A stretch of DNA of 64,000 nucleotides from SB11 sp965222995 (lineage in GTDB: Bacteria; Bacteroidota; Bacteroidia; UBA8524), in NCBI GenBank assembly GCA_965222995.1, contig OZ244977.1, positions 434,001 through 498,000 on the forward strand. Reading direction: 5' to 3'. Both the position numbers and the translations under genes were made by a program. This document shows positions 44,557 through 53,119 of the stretch, one piece after another. How positions within the stretch are numbered: the stretch's first letter is position 1; the number at the start of each line of letters is the position of its first letter. The notes beneath the pieces were generated by a model that saw only the letters and a program-made list of their open reading frames with translations, was not told the origin of the DNA and did no database searches.

Positions 44557-45177
44557 TTATTGGTCTTCAAGCTTTTTTACTTCGGCCAACGGGCTCACCA
44601 TATAGTAACGTTTTAAATTTACTTCATAGCATTTATATCGCTTACGGGCTTTAGCACCTTTTCGCATTATCATACCATTATCAAGAGCAAATAATGTATC
44701 TTCTTCAAGCTCCTCAAGGTGGTAATAATCTTTATTGGTATCGTATTTCCTAAGTTTTCGTAACAAATTGTCATCACTGCAACTTGAAGCAGCAGGATTT
44801 TGCATGTAGGCTACCAATGCATCATAAATGTCTTGTGGAAACACATTAAGCCTTACTACTTCACGCATTAGAACTTTATACTCGTTTTTCCATTCTTTTC
44901 CATGCGGTGCGACCCGATTTTGGTATTTGTTCCAAGTGGTAAGGTGGGCTAATTCATGCACCAAAGTAATAAGAAATGCATAGGGGTTTAAGTTATGGTT
45001 TATGGTAATGCGGTGCCCGTCATTTCCAAAAGGATGGCGATAATCTCCAAGTTTAGAATTTCGTGCTTTCGTAATTCGTAAGTGGACATTGAGACTTACT
45101 ACCCAATTGGTAAGTAGTGAAATAGCTACTGATGGAATGTATTTAGCTAACCCCTTTTCTATTTGTTTGCGTAGCAT
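44557..45177 (-). CDS. SprT-like zinc metalloprotease-fold protein
   Basis: The 206-residue protein has the SprT signature LVHELAHLTTWNKY followed by HGKEWKNEYKVLM, which supplies the HExxH zinc ligands and the third His. The C-terminal part (RKRYKCYEVNLKRYYMVSP) resembles the SprT tail but shows no CxxC zinc ribbon. SprT relatives include DNA-protein crosslink proteases; the substrate of the bacterial form is not known. Its ATG overlaps the dxs stop (TAATG). Confidence 0.88.
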   Translation of the reverse strand: MLRKQIEKGLAKYIPSVAISLLTNWVVSLNVHLRITKARNSKLGDYRHPFGNDGHRITINHNLNPYAFLITLVHELAHLTTWNKYQNRVAPHGKEWKNEYKVLMREVVRLNVFPQDIYDALVAYMQNPAASSCSDDNLLRKLRKYDTNKDYYHLEELEEDTLFALDNGMIMRKGAKARKRYKCYEVNLKRYYMVSPLAEVKKLEDQ

Positions 45178-46916
45178 TAAAACTCTTTTATAGCTTTTGT
45201 AATTCCTTCTTCATCGAAACCACAAATTTTATACAATTCTTTTTGGCTTCCCTGCTCAATAAATTCGTCGGGAATACCTAAGCGTTTTACTGTTGCTTGG
45301 TAAGCATTTTGTGCCATAAACTCTAGTACTGCACTACCAAACCCTCCGTTTAAACATCCGTCTTCAACTGTAATTACTTTTTTATAGGTGCCGAAAACTT
45401 CATGCAATAAATCTTCATCTAAAGGCTTTACGAAACGCATATCAAAGTGCGCTACAGATATATTAGTTATGCTATTAATAGCTTCTTGCACTAAATTGCC
45501 TGTTGTACCTACTGACAAGATGGCTATTTCATTCCCGTCAGTAATTTTTCTACTCTTCCCAATTTCTATTTCTTTAAAAGGTGCTTGCCAGTCTATCATA
45601 ACTCCTTTACCTCTAGGGTAGCGAATAGTAAATGGTTTTGTGGGGTTGAGTTGGGCGGTATACATTAGGTTTCGCAGTTCCTCCTCATTCATAGGGGCTG
45701 CAACTATTATATTGGGTAAACACCTTAAGTATGCCAAATCAAATGCTCCATGATGGGTAGCTCCGTCTGCTCCGGCAATGCCTGCTCTATCCAAGCAAAA
45801 AATAACGGGCAGATTTTGTACGCAAACATCGTGTATTACTTGGTCGTATGCCCGTTGCATAAAGGTAGAGTAGATGTTACAAAAAGGCACTAAACCTTGT
45901 GTGGCTAATCCTGCACTAAAAGTAACGGCATGTTGCTCTGCAATACCAACATCAAAAGTGCGGTGGGGGAGTGCTTCCATCATAATATCCATACTACTGC
46001 CGCTGGGCATGGCAGGTGTAATGCCTACAATCTTTTCATTTTGCTTTGCCAACTCTAGCAATGTGTATCCAAATACCTCCTGATATTTTGGTGGCTGTGG
46101 GGTATTACTGTTCTTTTTTTCAATTTCACCTGAAATTTTATCAAAAACTCCGGGTGCATGCCATTTGGTTTGCTCTTTTTCTGCTGGTGCAAAGCCTTTT
46201 CCTTTAACAGTTTTACAATGCAAAACTTTGGCTCCGCCAATATTCTTTAGTTCTGATAACTTATCCACTAAGGCATTAGTATCATGCCCATTAATCACCC
46301 CAAAATACTGAAACTTTAAGGCTTTAAAATAGCTTTCATAATCTATAATGGCTACTGCATTGGCATCAATACTAATAGAGTTATCATTTAATACAACTAA
46401 AATATCAGCCTGCTCGCTACCGGCATGGTTTAGGGCTTCAAACGCCATACCTGCAGTTAGGGCACCATCGCCAATTACTGCTATATGGTGTTGGTTTTTA
46501 CCTTGAAGTTTATTGGCTATTGCCATACCTAAAATGGCAGAAACCGAGGTACTACTATGTCCTGTACCAAAAGCATCGTATTCACTTTCATCTATTTTCG
46601 GGAAACCACTAATACCATTTAGTCTACGGTTGGTATGAAATTTATCTTTTCTGCCGGTTAGTATTTTGTGGGCATAGGCTTGATGTCCTACGTCCCATAC
46701 CAGTTTATCATCAGGCGTGTCAAATACATAGTGTAGTGCTATAGTAAGTTCAATAACTCCTAAGTTGGCGGCAAAGTGTCCTCCATATACCGAAATAGTG
46801 TCAATAAGGTATTGGCGTAGTTCATTAGCCAATACATTCAATTGGTTTTTGTCCAGCTTTCTTAAGTCGGAAGGAGAGTTTATGGTAGAAAGTAACTTAC
46901 CTGCGGTTATGGTCAT
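45177..46916 (-). CDS. dxs: 1-deoxy-D-xylulose-5-phosphate synthase
   Basis: Dxs condenses pyruvate and glyceraldehyde-3-phosphate, with thiamine diphosphate, in the first step of the MEP isoprenoid pathway. The 579-residue protein has HFAANLGVIELTIALHYVFD, the ThDP motif GDGALTAGMAFEALNHAG...NDNSISI, and the transketolase middle FDVGIAEQHAVTFSAGLA with DRAGIAGADGATHHG. It is somewhat shorter than the ~620-residue E. coli enzyme, with no motif missing. The TATTTTTG element is at 46930-46937. Confidence 0.96.
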   Translation of the reverse strand: MTITAGKLLSTINSPSDLRKLDKNQLNVLANELRQYLIDTISVYGGHFAANLGVIELTIALHYVFDTPDDKLVWDVGHQAYAHKILTGRKDKFHTNRRLNGISGFPKIDESEYDAFGTGHSSTSVSAILGMAIANKLQGKNQHHIAVIGDGALTAGMAFEALNHAGSEQADILVVLNDNSISIDANAVAIIDYESYFKALKFQYFGVINGHDTNALVDKLSELKNIGGAKVLHCKTVKGKGFAPAEKEQTKWHAPGVFDKISGEIEKKNSNTPQPPKYQEVFGYTLLELAKQNEKIVGITPAMPSGSSMDIMMEALPHRTFDVGIAEQHAVTFSAGLATQGLVPFCNIYSTFMQRAYDQVIHDVCVQNLPVIFCLDRAGIAGADGATHHGAFDLAYLRCLPNIIVAAPMNEEELRNLMYTAQLNPTKPFTIRYPRGKGVMIDWQAPFKEIEIGKSRKITDGNEIAILSVGTTGNLVQEAINSITNISVAHFDMRFVKPLDEDLLHEVFGTYKKVITVEDGCLNGGFGSAVLEFMAQNAYQATVKRLGIPDEFIEQGSQKELYKICGFDEEGITKAIKEF

Positions 46917-46929
46917 AGCTTTGGCGCAT

Positions 46930-46937
46930 CAAAAATA
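46930..46937 (-). promoter_or_regulatory. -7 promoter element for dxs
   Basis: Minus-strand TATTTTTG matches TAnnTTTG, 13 bases before the dxs ATG, in the 42-base gap after the barrel gene. Confidence 0.45.
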
Positions 46938-46958
46938 CGCAAAGGCTATGCTAAAACC

Positions 46959-47609
46959 TTAATTTGTTGTCCAGCCAAGGCATATAGCAAAATATTGAGT
47001 GGTGATATTGTTATTATTTCTATTGGATTGACCAATATCAGTTAGCCCGTTACTAAGACGAACACTTAAGGAATAAAGACCTGTACCCTCGTCATTTACT
47101 TCAATTCCGGCTCCATATACTAAGGCTGTTTCCATAGTTTTTAGTCCGCTTATTTTAGCATTGCTCACATCTTTATTAGTAGAGTTTTTAAAATCAATAG
47201 AATATGCACCTCCAAGATTGAAGTTAAAACTAGGGCCAATAAAGGCTTTAATATAAAAGTTGCCGAAACCGTAACGCACCTTTGCCAATAATGGAATTTC
47301 AGCATAAAGCAGGTCATATTGTTCTTCAAAATCCTCTGGTTGGGTAAATATAGAACCCGGAACTGTGCCACTGGCTTTAGTACCTTTTGAAGTTAAAATT
47401 CCATTCGCTTCTAACCCAAAATAATTGTTGAAATGATATATCCCTCTTACACCCCCGCCAATAAAAAGTTTGTTACTTTGATTTTGCAATGAAGAAGAAT
47501 TGAATGAAGACTGTCCGATGCCTGCAATTCCTCCTACATAAAATCCTTTTTGGGCATTAACACATAAATAAAAGCTTAATAAAAAGGCAATTAAGGTAAT
47601 TCTTTTCAT
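46959..47609 (-). CDS. Outer-membrane beta-barrel (porin-family) protein
   Basis: The start is taken at MKRITLIAFLLSF (47609), which gives a clean signal peptide ending VNAQ; a longer frame from 47645 adds twelve unlikely residues. The 216-residue product alternates strands and turns (GFYVGGIAGIGQSSF, FGLEANGILTSKG, YAEIPLLAKVRYGFGNFYIK) and ends in a strand IALGW-like sequence, as in OmpA/PorT-like eight-stranded barrels. The substrate and role are unknown. It lies upstream of dxs on the same strand. Confidence 0.8.
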   Translation of the reverse strand: MKRITLIAFLLSFYLCVNAQKGFYVGGIAGIGQSSFNSSSLQNQSNKLFIGGGVRGIYHFNNYFGLEANGILTSKGTKASGTVPGSIFTQPEDFEEQYDLLYAEIPLLAKVRYGFGNFYIKAFIGPSFNFNLGGAYSIDFKNSTNKDVSNAKISGLKTMETALVYGAGIEVNDEGTGLYSLSVRLSNGLTDIGQSNRNNNNITTQYFAICLGWTTN

Positions 47610-47725
47610 AATCATAATTAATGTTTTTGTTAAAATATAATACATACAATTTAAAATAAAAAAGGTTTGAAAAATTAATGCATGACAGTTTTAGGGCACA
47701 CCTATTTTGGTTTTTTGGAAATTTA

Positions 47726-47765
47726 TCTGACAATATTTCTGTTTTGGCGACTTGGATTTTTTTTT
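47726..47765 (+). promoter_or_regulatory. Candidate regulatory region of clpP1
   Basis: The 161-bp gap before the first clpP gene lacks a TAnnTTTG element. It holds the segment TCTGACAATATTTCTG starting at 47726, then TTGGCGACTTGG and a T9 tract (47757-47765). The absence of the housekeeping motif, with a distinct dyad-like sequence in its place, makes a stress-controlled promoter possible, but this is a guess from position. Confidence 0.25.
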
Positions 47766-47806
47766 GTTGCTTGCCAGTGAAATAACTTTTTTAGAAATTA
47801 TATACA

Positions 47807-48478
47807 ATGGATTTTGGTAAAGAATTTAGAAAGTATGCTACCAAGCATAAAGGCATAAGCGGTACAGCTACTGATAAATACATAGAAACAGTAGAAAACA
47901 TGACTCGTACTGTAATTGAAGAACGCCCTGTGAACTTTAGAGAGATAGACGTATTCTCGCGCTTAATGGCAGATAGAATTGTGTTTTTGGGGACGCAGAT
48001 AGATGACTATATATCAAACATTATAATAGCACAGTTTCTTTTTTTAGAAAGTATGGATGCTAAGCGCGATATACAGATGTATGTGAATAGCCCCGGAGGC
48101 TCTGTATATGCTGGCTTAGGAATATATGACACCATGCAGTTTATAAAACCGGATGTGGCAACTATTTGTACAGGTATGGCTGCCAGTATGGGTGCTGTGT
48201 TGTTATGTGCAGGTGCAGCAGGGAAACGTAGCGGATTAGAACATAGCCGTGTAATGATACACCAACCTATGGGTGGCGCTCAAGGGCAAGAGAGTGATAT
48301 AGAAATTACTGCTCGTGAGATTAAAAAGTTGAAAAAAGAACTGTATGATATTATTTCACACCATAGCGGGCAAGATTTTAAGAAAGTTGAGAGGGATGCC
48401 GACCGCGATTACTGGATGAAAGCTGATGAAGCTAAGAAATATGGAATGATTGACGAAGTATTAACCCGCAAAAGATAA
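47807..48478 (+). CDS. clpP: ATP-dependent Clp protease proteolytic subunit (copy 1)
   Basis: ClpP forms the 14-subunit proteolytic chamber fed by ClpX or ClpA/ClpC. The 223-residue protein keeps the catalytic triad: Ser127 in GMAASMGAV, His152 in MIHQPMGG and Asp201 in DRDYWM. NSPGGSVYAGLGIYDTM is also present. The first ~30 residues look like a short processed N-terminal segment. It is followed after 4 bases by a second clpP of the same length, ~87% identical in hand alignment, and then clpX. No trigger-factor gene lies upstream. Confidence 0.97.
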   Translation: MDFGKEFRKYATKHKGISGTATDKYIETVENMTRTVIEERPVNFREIDVFSRLMADRIVFLGTQIDDYISNIIIAQFLFLESMDAKRDIQMYVNSPGGSVYAGLGIYDTMQFIKPDVATICTGMAASMGAVLLCAGAAGKRSGLEHSRVMIHQPMGGAQGQESDIEITAREIKKLKKELYDIISHHSGQDFKKVERDADRDYWMKADEAKKYGMIDEVLTRKR

Positions 48479-48482
48479 AAGT

Positions 48483-49154
48483 ATGGATTTTGGTAAAGAA
48501 TTTAGAAAATATGCTGTTAAACATAGAGGTATTAGCAGTATAACCACCGATAAATTTATAAGTTCTGCACAGAATATGACTCGTTCTGTAATTGAAGAAC
48601 GCCCCGTAAACTTTAGAGAGATAGATGTTTTCTCTCGCTTAATGGCAGACCGAATTGTATTTTTAGGGGATGCGGTAGATGATTATACTGCAAATATTAT
48701 AATAGCACAGTTTCTATTCTTAGAAAGCATGGATGCCAAGCGTGATATACAAATGTATATTAATAGCCCCGGAGGCTCTGTATATGCAGGTTTGGGAATA
48801 TATGACACCATGCAGTTTATTAAGCCGGATGTGGCTACTATTTGTACAGGAATGGCAGCCAGTTTCGGGGCGGTATTATTGTGTGCAGGTGCAGCAGGCA
48901 AACGAAGTGCTTTGGAGCATAGCCGTGTAATGATACACCAACCGCATGGAGGAGCACAGGGACAAGAAAGCGATATAGAAATTACTGCCAGAGAGTATAA
49001 AAAGCTAAAGAATGAGTTATATGAGATTATAGCACACCATAGTGGCCAAACTTTTAAGAAGGTAGAAAAAGACGGCGACCGAGATTATTGGATGAAGGCA
49101 AATGAGGCTAAAACCTATGGTATGATTGACGAGGTATTAAGCCGTAAGCGCTAA
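48483..49154 (+). CDS. clpP: ATP-dependent Clp protease proteolytic subunit (copy 2)
   Basis: This second copy is also 223 residues and aligns with the first without gaps, with about 30 substitutions. The triad Ser127/His152/Asp201 is intact. Differences cluster in residues 12-35, at 63-70, near the active site (Phe128 for Met; His155 for Met next to MIHQP) and at 172. The region between residues 71 and 127 is nearly invariant. It may form mixed or separate rings with copy 1. A terminator-like hairpin overlapping the clpX leader follows. Confidence 0.97.
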   Translation: MDFGKEFRKYAVKHRGISSITTDKFISSAQNMTRSVIEERPVNFREIDVFSRLMADRIVFLGDAVDDYTANIIIAQFLFLESMDAKRDIQMYINSPGGSVYAGLGIYDTMQFIKPDVATICTGMAASFGAVLLCAGAAGKRSALEHSRVMIHQPHGGAQGQESDIEITAREYKKLKNELYEIIAHHSGQTFKKVEKDGDRDYWMKANEAKTYGMIDEVLSRKR

Positions 49155-49181
49155 TATTATTAAATACCACTAAATAAATGG

Positions 49182-49189
49182 TAAATTTG
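49182..49189 (+). promoter_or_regulatory. -7 promoter element for clpX
   Basis: TAAATTTG matches TAnnTTTG between clpP2 and clpX. A start site about 7 bases downstream would put the hairpin 49191-49217 at the very 5' end of the clpX mRNA. Confidence 0.5.
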
Positions 49190-49190
49190 T

Positions 49191-49222
49191 AGTCCTGATA
49201 TGCATAATATCAGGACTTTTTG
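49191..49222 (+). terminator. Hairpin plus T-run between clpP2 and clpX
   Basis: A perfect 11-bp stem (AGTCCTGATAT pairing with ATATCAGGACT) with a 5-base loop is followed by TTTTTG. It could end clpP transcription or attenuate clpX. It contains the ATG at 49200, which is therefore an unlikely clpX start. Confidence 0.75.
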
Positions 49223-49271
49223 TTGTCAATATTATGTAAACAGGTATACAATACCTTATAAGATTAAGAAA

Positions 49272-50525
49272 TTGAAAAATAAAGAAACAACACATTGTTC
49301 TTTTTGTGGCAAGCCTGCCGACCAAACTGCCTTGCTAGTATCAGGACAAGAGGCACAAATTTGTGATAGTTGCATTGTTGAAGCAGGTGATATTGCCGAA
49401 CAACAATTGGGAACCATTCCTAAAAGCAGTAAAAAGAACAAAAAAGGGAAGGCTGTATTTGAAACTACAGAAAAAAGTAAGTTCACTCCTGCTGAGATAA
49501 AAAAACATTTGGATGAATACGTGATAGGGCAGGACGAGGCTAAAAAGGTTCTGTCAGTAGCAGTTTATAACCACTATAAACGAATTAACGGTATACAGGA
49601 CGCTGAGGAAGTAGAACTGGAAAAATCTAATATACTTTTGGTGGGTGAGACAGGTACAGGCAAAACTTTGCTTGCACGTACTCTTGCTAAAGTATTGGAT
49701 GTCCCCTTTTGTATCGCTGATGCTACTGTTTTTACCGAATCAGGCTATGTAGGAGAGGATGTGGAGAGCACTATTTCGCGTTTGCTACAAGCTGCTGATT
49801 ATAATGTTGAAGCTGCACAACGAGGTATTATTTATATTGATGAGATTGACAAAATAAGCCGTAAAGGTGATAACCCTTCAATAACACGTGATGTGAGTGG
49901 GGAAGGGGTACAGCAAGGCTTACTAAAATTACTTGAAGGAACTATAGCTAATGTTTCACCACAGGGAGGACGCAAGCATCCCGAGCAAAAGTTTCTACAA
50001 GTTGATACCAGCAATATTTTGTTTATATGCGGCGGCGCTTTTGAAGGTATAGACTCTATTATTAGCCGAAGAATAGATACACAAGCTATTGGTTTCAAAA
50101 GCCTGAAAAACAGTGAAGATGGTGAAAAGATTAACCTACTACAGTACGTAGCTCCAGCAGACTTACGCAGCTACGGTTTAATCCCTGAAATTATCGGACG
50201 ATTGCCAGTACTTTCACACCTTAACCCATTGGATAAAGATGCACTAAAACGTATTTTGTTAGAACCTAAAAATGCTTTGGTGAAACAATATACCAAGTTG
50301 TTTGAGCTGGAAGGGGTGAAACTTGAACTTAAACCTGAAGTTATAGACTACATAGTTGATAAAGCCTATGAATATAAAGTAGGTGCCAGAGGCTTGCGCT
50401 CAATATGTGAGGCTATTATGCTGGATTGGATGTATGATGCCCCATCTAAAAAATTGAAAGAAGTTACCGTAGAACTTCCCTTTGCTAAAGCCAAACTTGA
50501 GAAACTGAATTTGAAGGCAGCTTAA
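49272..50525 (+). CDS. clpX: Clp protease ATP-binding subunit ClpX
   Basis: ClpX is the AAA+ unfoldase that feeds ClpP. The chosen start is TTG at 49272, giving (M)KNKETTHCSFCG, which matches the usual ClpX N-terminus. The ATG at 49200 lies in a terminator-like hairpin and would add 24 residues unlike the family. The 417-residue product has the four-Cys zinc domain (CSFCG...CDSC), Walker A GETGTGKTLLARTLAK, Walker B IIYIDEIDKIS, sensor and arginine-finger segments, and the GARGLRSICEAIMLD sensor-2 motif. It follows the two clpP genes. Confidence 0.95.
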   Translation: MKNKETTHCSFCGKPADQTALLVSGQEAQICDSCIVEAGDIAEQQLGTIPKSSKKNKKGKAVFETTEKSKFTPAEIKKHLDEYVIGQDEAKKVLSVAVYNHYKRINGIQDAEEVELEKSNILLVGETGTGKTLLARTLAKVLDVPFCIADATVFTESGYVGEDVESTISRLLQAADYNVEAAQRGIIYIDEIDKISRKGDNPSITRDVSGEGVQQGLLKLLEGTIANVSPQGGRKHPEQKFLQVDTSNILFICGGAFEGIDSIISRRIDTQAIGFKSLKNSEDGEKINLLQYVAPADLRSYGLIPEIIGRLPVLSHLNPLDKDALKRILLEPKNALVKQYTKLFELEGVKLELKPEVIDYIVDKAYEYKVGARGLRSICEAIMLDWMYDAPSKKLKEVTVELPFAKAKLEKLNLKAA

Positions 50526-50533
50526 AACGCCCT

Positions 50534-50622
50534 CGTCATTACGAGGAGGGACGACGAAGTAATCCTTCTACCTTTACAGAAGGATTGTAACAAAAGATTG
50601 CTTCGTTTCACTCGCAATGACG
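50534..50622. repeat. Palindromic intergenic repeat after clpX
   Basis: CGTCATTACGAGGAGGGACG and its continuation (50534-50565) pair with an inverted copy, AGATTGCTTCGTTTCACTCG onward (50595-50622). An inner CCTTCT/AGAAGG arm (50564-50583) forms the apex. It is the same repeat family as at 15924-16047. Lying between convergent genes, the long hairpin could act as a bidirectional terminator. Confidence 0.75.
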
Positions 50623-50631
50623 TAAAAAAAG

Positions 50632-51087
50632 TTAATCGTGCCCTATAGCGGCACACCAGTCCTTAACCATTTTTCGGTGAGGTATACCTACTTCTACAAA
50701 CTCGTCACCTTCAATTTCATAGCCACTATCAATATAAAACTGAACTGCTATGTCTCTTGCGTGTAACTCTATACGGCAGTACCCGTTTTCTATGGCATAG
50801 TATTCTGAGTAAGAAACTAATTTTAACCCAATACCTTGTCTTTGCATTTCGGGTTCAACAGCTACTTGACGCATTTTTAGTGTGGTGTCATTTACAATTA
50901 CAAATACCAAGCAGGCAACTAAATCACCATTATGGTATGCACCTAAATGTATTTGGTTAGCTTCTTCAGCCAGTTGTTCTTCTGTAAATTCTAAACCTAA
51001 AGGTTCTCTAAGAACGCGGGTGCGTAAGTCAATCTCAGCCTCATAATCGGGCGAGTTGTATTCTATAACTTTATACTTAAGTTCCAA
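50632..51087 (-). CDS. GNAT family acetyltransferase
   Basis: The 151-residue protein has the GNAT core: LKMRQVAVEPEMQRQGIGLK (acetyl-CoA motif A), NGYCRIELHARDIAVQFY and a terminal strand. The likely start is TTG at 51087, immediately after the stop of the FAH-family gene, since no ATG fits; the upstream frame is closed. The acceptor substrate is unknown. It is the last gene of the lpdA transcript. Confidence 0.85.
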   Translation of the reverse strand: MELKYKVIEYNSPDYEAEIDLRTRVLREPLGLEFTEEQLAEEANQIHLGAYHNGDLVACLVFVIVNDTTLKMRQVAVEPEMQRQGIGLKLVSYSEYYAIENGYCRIELHARDIAVQFYIDSGYEIEGDEFVEVGIPHRKMVKDWCAAIGHD

Positions 51088-52110
51088 TTAAGCGTTTCCT
51101 TGTGTTTTTTTCTTTAAGGCGAATAAAGACATGTTACTGTCTTCTTTACGCATAGTATTGCTAAGGTGTCCTAAACCTGTAATTTCCATTTCAACTACGT
51201 CATTGGGTTGTAACCATTGGGGCGTCGCATCCGGGTTTAAGCGTTTAGCAGTTCCGTTTAGTTCTAACAAGCAGCCTGTACCTACTGTACCTGAACCGAT
51301 TACATCGCCGGGATAAACATCAACGCCATAAGCGCAACGCTCAATAATTTCGGCAAAAGTCCAGTCCATTGTAGCCATACTACCTTCTGACAATAAAATG
51401 CCGTTTACCCAGCATTTCATATTCAAGTCGTAGTTGTTCCCAACATGTCCGGGTTTAGCAGGTACTTTATATTGTTCTAGTTCATCGGGAGTAACAAGCC
51501 AAGGACCTATAACGGTACTAAAATCTTTTCCTTTTGCAGGACCCAGATTAAGCTTCATTTCTTCCATTTGGAGTGCACGGGCACTCATGTCATTCATAAT
51601 AACATAACCGGCAATATATTGGTCAGCTTCGGCAGCAGGAATATTTCGCCCTTTTTTACCTAAAACAACAGCTACTTCCAGTTCAAAATCTAGTTTTTCA
51701 AAATGGTCGGGCATCAGGTTAATATCTCCTTCACCTTGTATAGCATTGTGGTTGGTGAAGTAAAAAATAGGGTATTCATCAAACTCAGATATCATTTCAA
51801 CTCCTCTGTTTTTGCGTGCAGCAGCAACGTGCTGGCGAAATGCATAACCGTCTCTACAACTGGTAGGGTTGGTTATTGGAGCTAATAACTGAACATCAGC
51901 AACAGGTATTGCAAATGTGGGGTACTTACCGTCACTTACAATGGCGTTATTTATAAGTTTGGCTTTTTCCATAGTATCCTCACCTTGTTGCAAAAAGCTT
52001 AGCATGTCATCAGGTAAATTACCGTCTATGTCATGCAGAGGATAAATATTATCATTATGAAAAATACCTAAATGATTTTCGTTTTGGTAGTTATACGTTA
52101 CTAACTTCAT
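51088..52110 (-). CDS. Fumarylacetoacetate hydrolase (FAH) family protein
   Basis: The 340-residue protein belongs to the FAH superfamily, with an N-terminal cap then the catalytic domain. DFELEVAVVLGKKGRNIP supplies Glu ligands, and YVIMNDMSARALQ, GKDFSTVIGPWLV and YPGDVIGSGTVG follow. Members hydrolyse C-C bonds of acylpyruvates or fumarylacetoacetate; the opening HNDNIYPLHDIDG and length fit the larger bacterial subgroup. Substrate unknown. It lies between the isomerase gene (18 bases) and the abutting GNAT gene. Confidence 0.9.
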   Translation of the reverse strand: MKLVTYNYQNENHLGIFHNDNIYPLHDIDGNLPDDMLSFLQQGEDTMEKAKLINNAIVSDGKYPTFAIPVADVQLLAPITNPTSCRDGYAFRQHVAAARKNRGVEMISEFDEYPIFYFTNHNAIQGEGDINLMPDHFEKLDFELEVAVVLGKKGRNIPAAEADQYIAGYVIMNDMSARALQMEEMKLNLGPAKGKDFSTVIGPWLVTPDELEQYKVPAKPGHVGNNYDLNMKCWVNGILLSEGSMATMDWTFAEIIERCAYGVDVYPGDVIGSGTVGTGCLLELNGTAKRLNPDATPQWLQPNDVVEMEITGLGHLSNTMRKEDSNMSLFALKKKTQGNA

Positions 52111-52128
52111 TACTTGTTCTTTCCTTTT

Positions 52129-53103
52129 TTATTGACTTAAAAATTCTTTTAAAGAGATAATGTTTTCAATCTCCATAGGGTTTTGGTTGGTTTCTTCAGC
52201 TATACGGATAGATAACCAATCCAATTTATGTATTATGGCAAAAATCATTTTAAGGGTAGGTTCTTCTACCATTATATGTACTACTTTGTTGTTATCTTTT
52301 TCAAGTAGTCCGTTTACAAACTCAAAACGGTCTCCAACTCGCTCATTACTATTGCTATCAAGCAAAATAAAATTAGCATCAAGCTTTCCGTAGTATGATT
52401 CTATTACGTTGTGGTTTGCTTCGGGCAGTACATTACAAAAAGCTTCTTTTTTACTATTTTCCTGCAGTTGTTGGCAAGCACGTACACCTGCTGCAGCAAA
52501 AGCACCGTCTGCCACTATAACATATTTGTTATCTAATGATGGTGCAAACCGTTTCAAAATATTTTCAGCATCTTGTTGGTGCTCATCTTGGTTTTGCAGG
52601 TTTTCTATAACTTCTGCAAACTCAGCGTCAATATCATGGTTCAATAATTCTGCAAATATTTTTAGCAAGAAACCAAAAGAGTAACCTAGTGCCATACGAG
52701 GCTGAAAACCACCTTCAATAGTATAATATTTTAGGTTTTCTGTTTTTGCATGCTCCATTAGTTTACCGCCGGCACTTACCACAAGCATTTTGCAGCCTTT
52801 TTCTTTTCCTTGAGTAAATACTGATAATGTTTCTTCGGTATTTCCTGAATAGGAACAAAGAATAAGAAGGGTTTTATTGTTTACATAGGCTGGTAAAGAA
52901 TAATCAGAAACCGTATGCACAGGAATAGGCATTTGGTTAATGAAATAGGATTTGGTAAGCTGACCGCCAATACCCGACCCTCCCAAACCTGCAATAATTA
53001 TGTTTGAAAAATCGCTAAGATTTAAATTATGCTTTTCATAATTAGCTAAAACGTATTCTAGCTGTTTGTAAAATGTTTTTAGTGATTCTTGATGTGTGAT
53101 CAT
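52129..53103 (-). CDS. Phosphoglucose/phosphomannose isomerase family protein
   Basis: The 324-residue protein has two SIS subdomains and a C-terminal bact-PGI_C region. Signs are IIAGLGGSGIGGQL, LILCSYSGNTEETLS, KEAFCNVLPEANHNVIESY and the final KLDWLSIRIAEETNQNPMEIE. Enzymes of this type interconvert glucose-6-P or mannose-6-P with fructose-6-P. It sits 16 bases downstream of lpdA. The specificity is inferred from the family. Confidence 0.88.
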   Translation of the reverse strand: MITHQESLKTFYKQLEYVLANYEKHNLNLSDFSNIIIAGLGGSGIGGQLTKSYFINQMPIPVHTVSDYSLPAYVNNKTLLILCSYSGNTEETLSVFTQGKEKGCKMLVVSAGGKLMEHAKTENLKYYTIEGGFQPRMALGYSFGFLLKIFAELLNHDIDAEFAEVIENLQNQDEHQQDAENILKRFAPSLDNKYVIVADGAFAAAGVRACQQLQENSKKEAFCNVLPEANHNVIESYYGKLDANFILLDSNSNERVGDRFEFVNGLLEKDNNKVVHIMVEEPTLKMIFAIIHKLDWLSIRIAEETNQNPMEIENIISLKEFLSQ

Positions 53104-53119
53104 GTTTTTTTTGATAGGT

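Noticed and set aside
47807..49154. Second clpP as an assembly duplication
   Set aside because: The copies differ at about 30 residues and many silent positions, so they are real paralogues.
49200..49271. ATG at 49200 as the clpX start
   Set aside because: It lies in the loop-side of a strong hairpin, directly after the -7 element, and the 24 added residues (Cys/Tyr-rich) do not look like any ClpX N-terminus.
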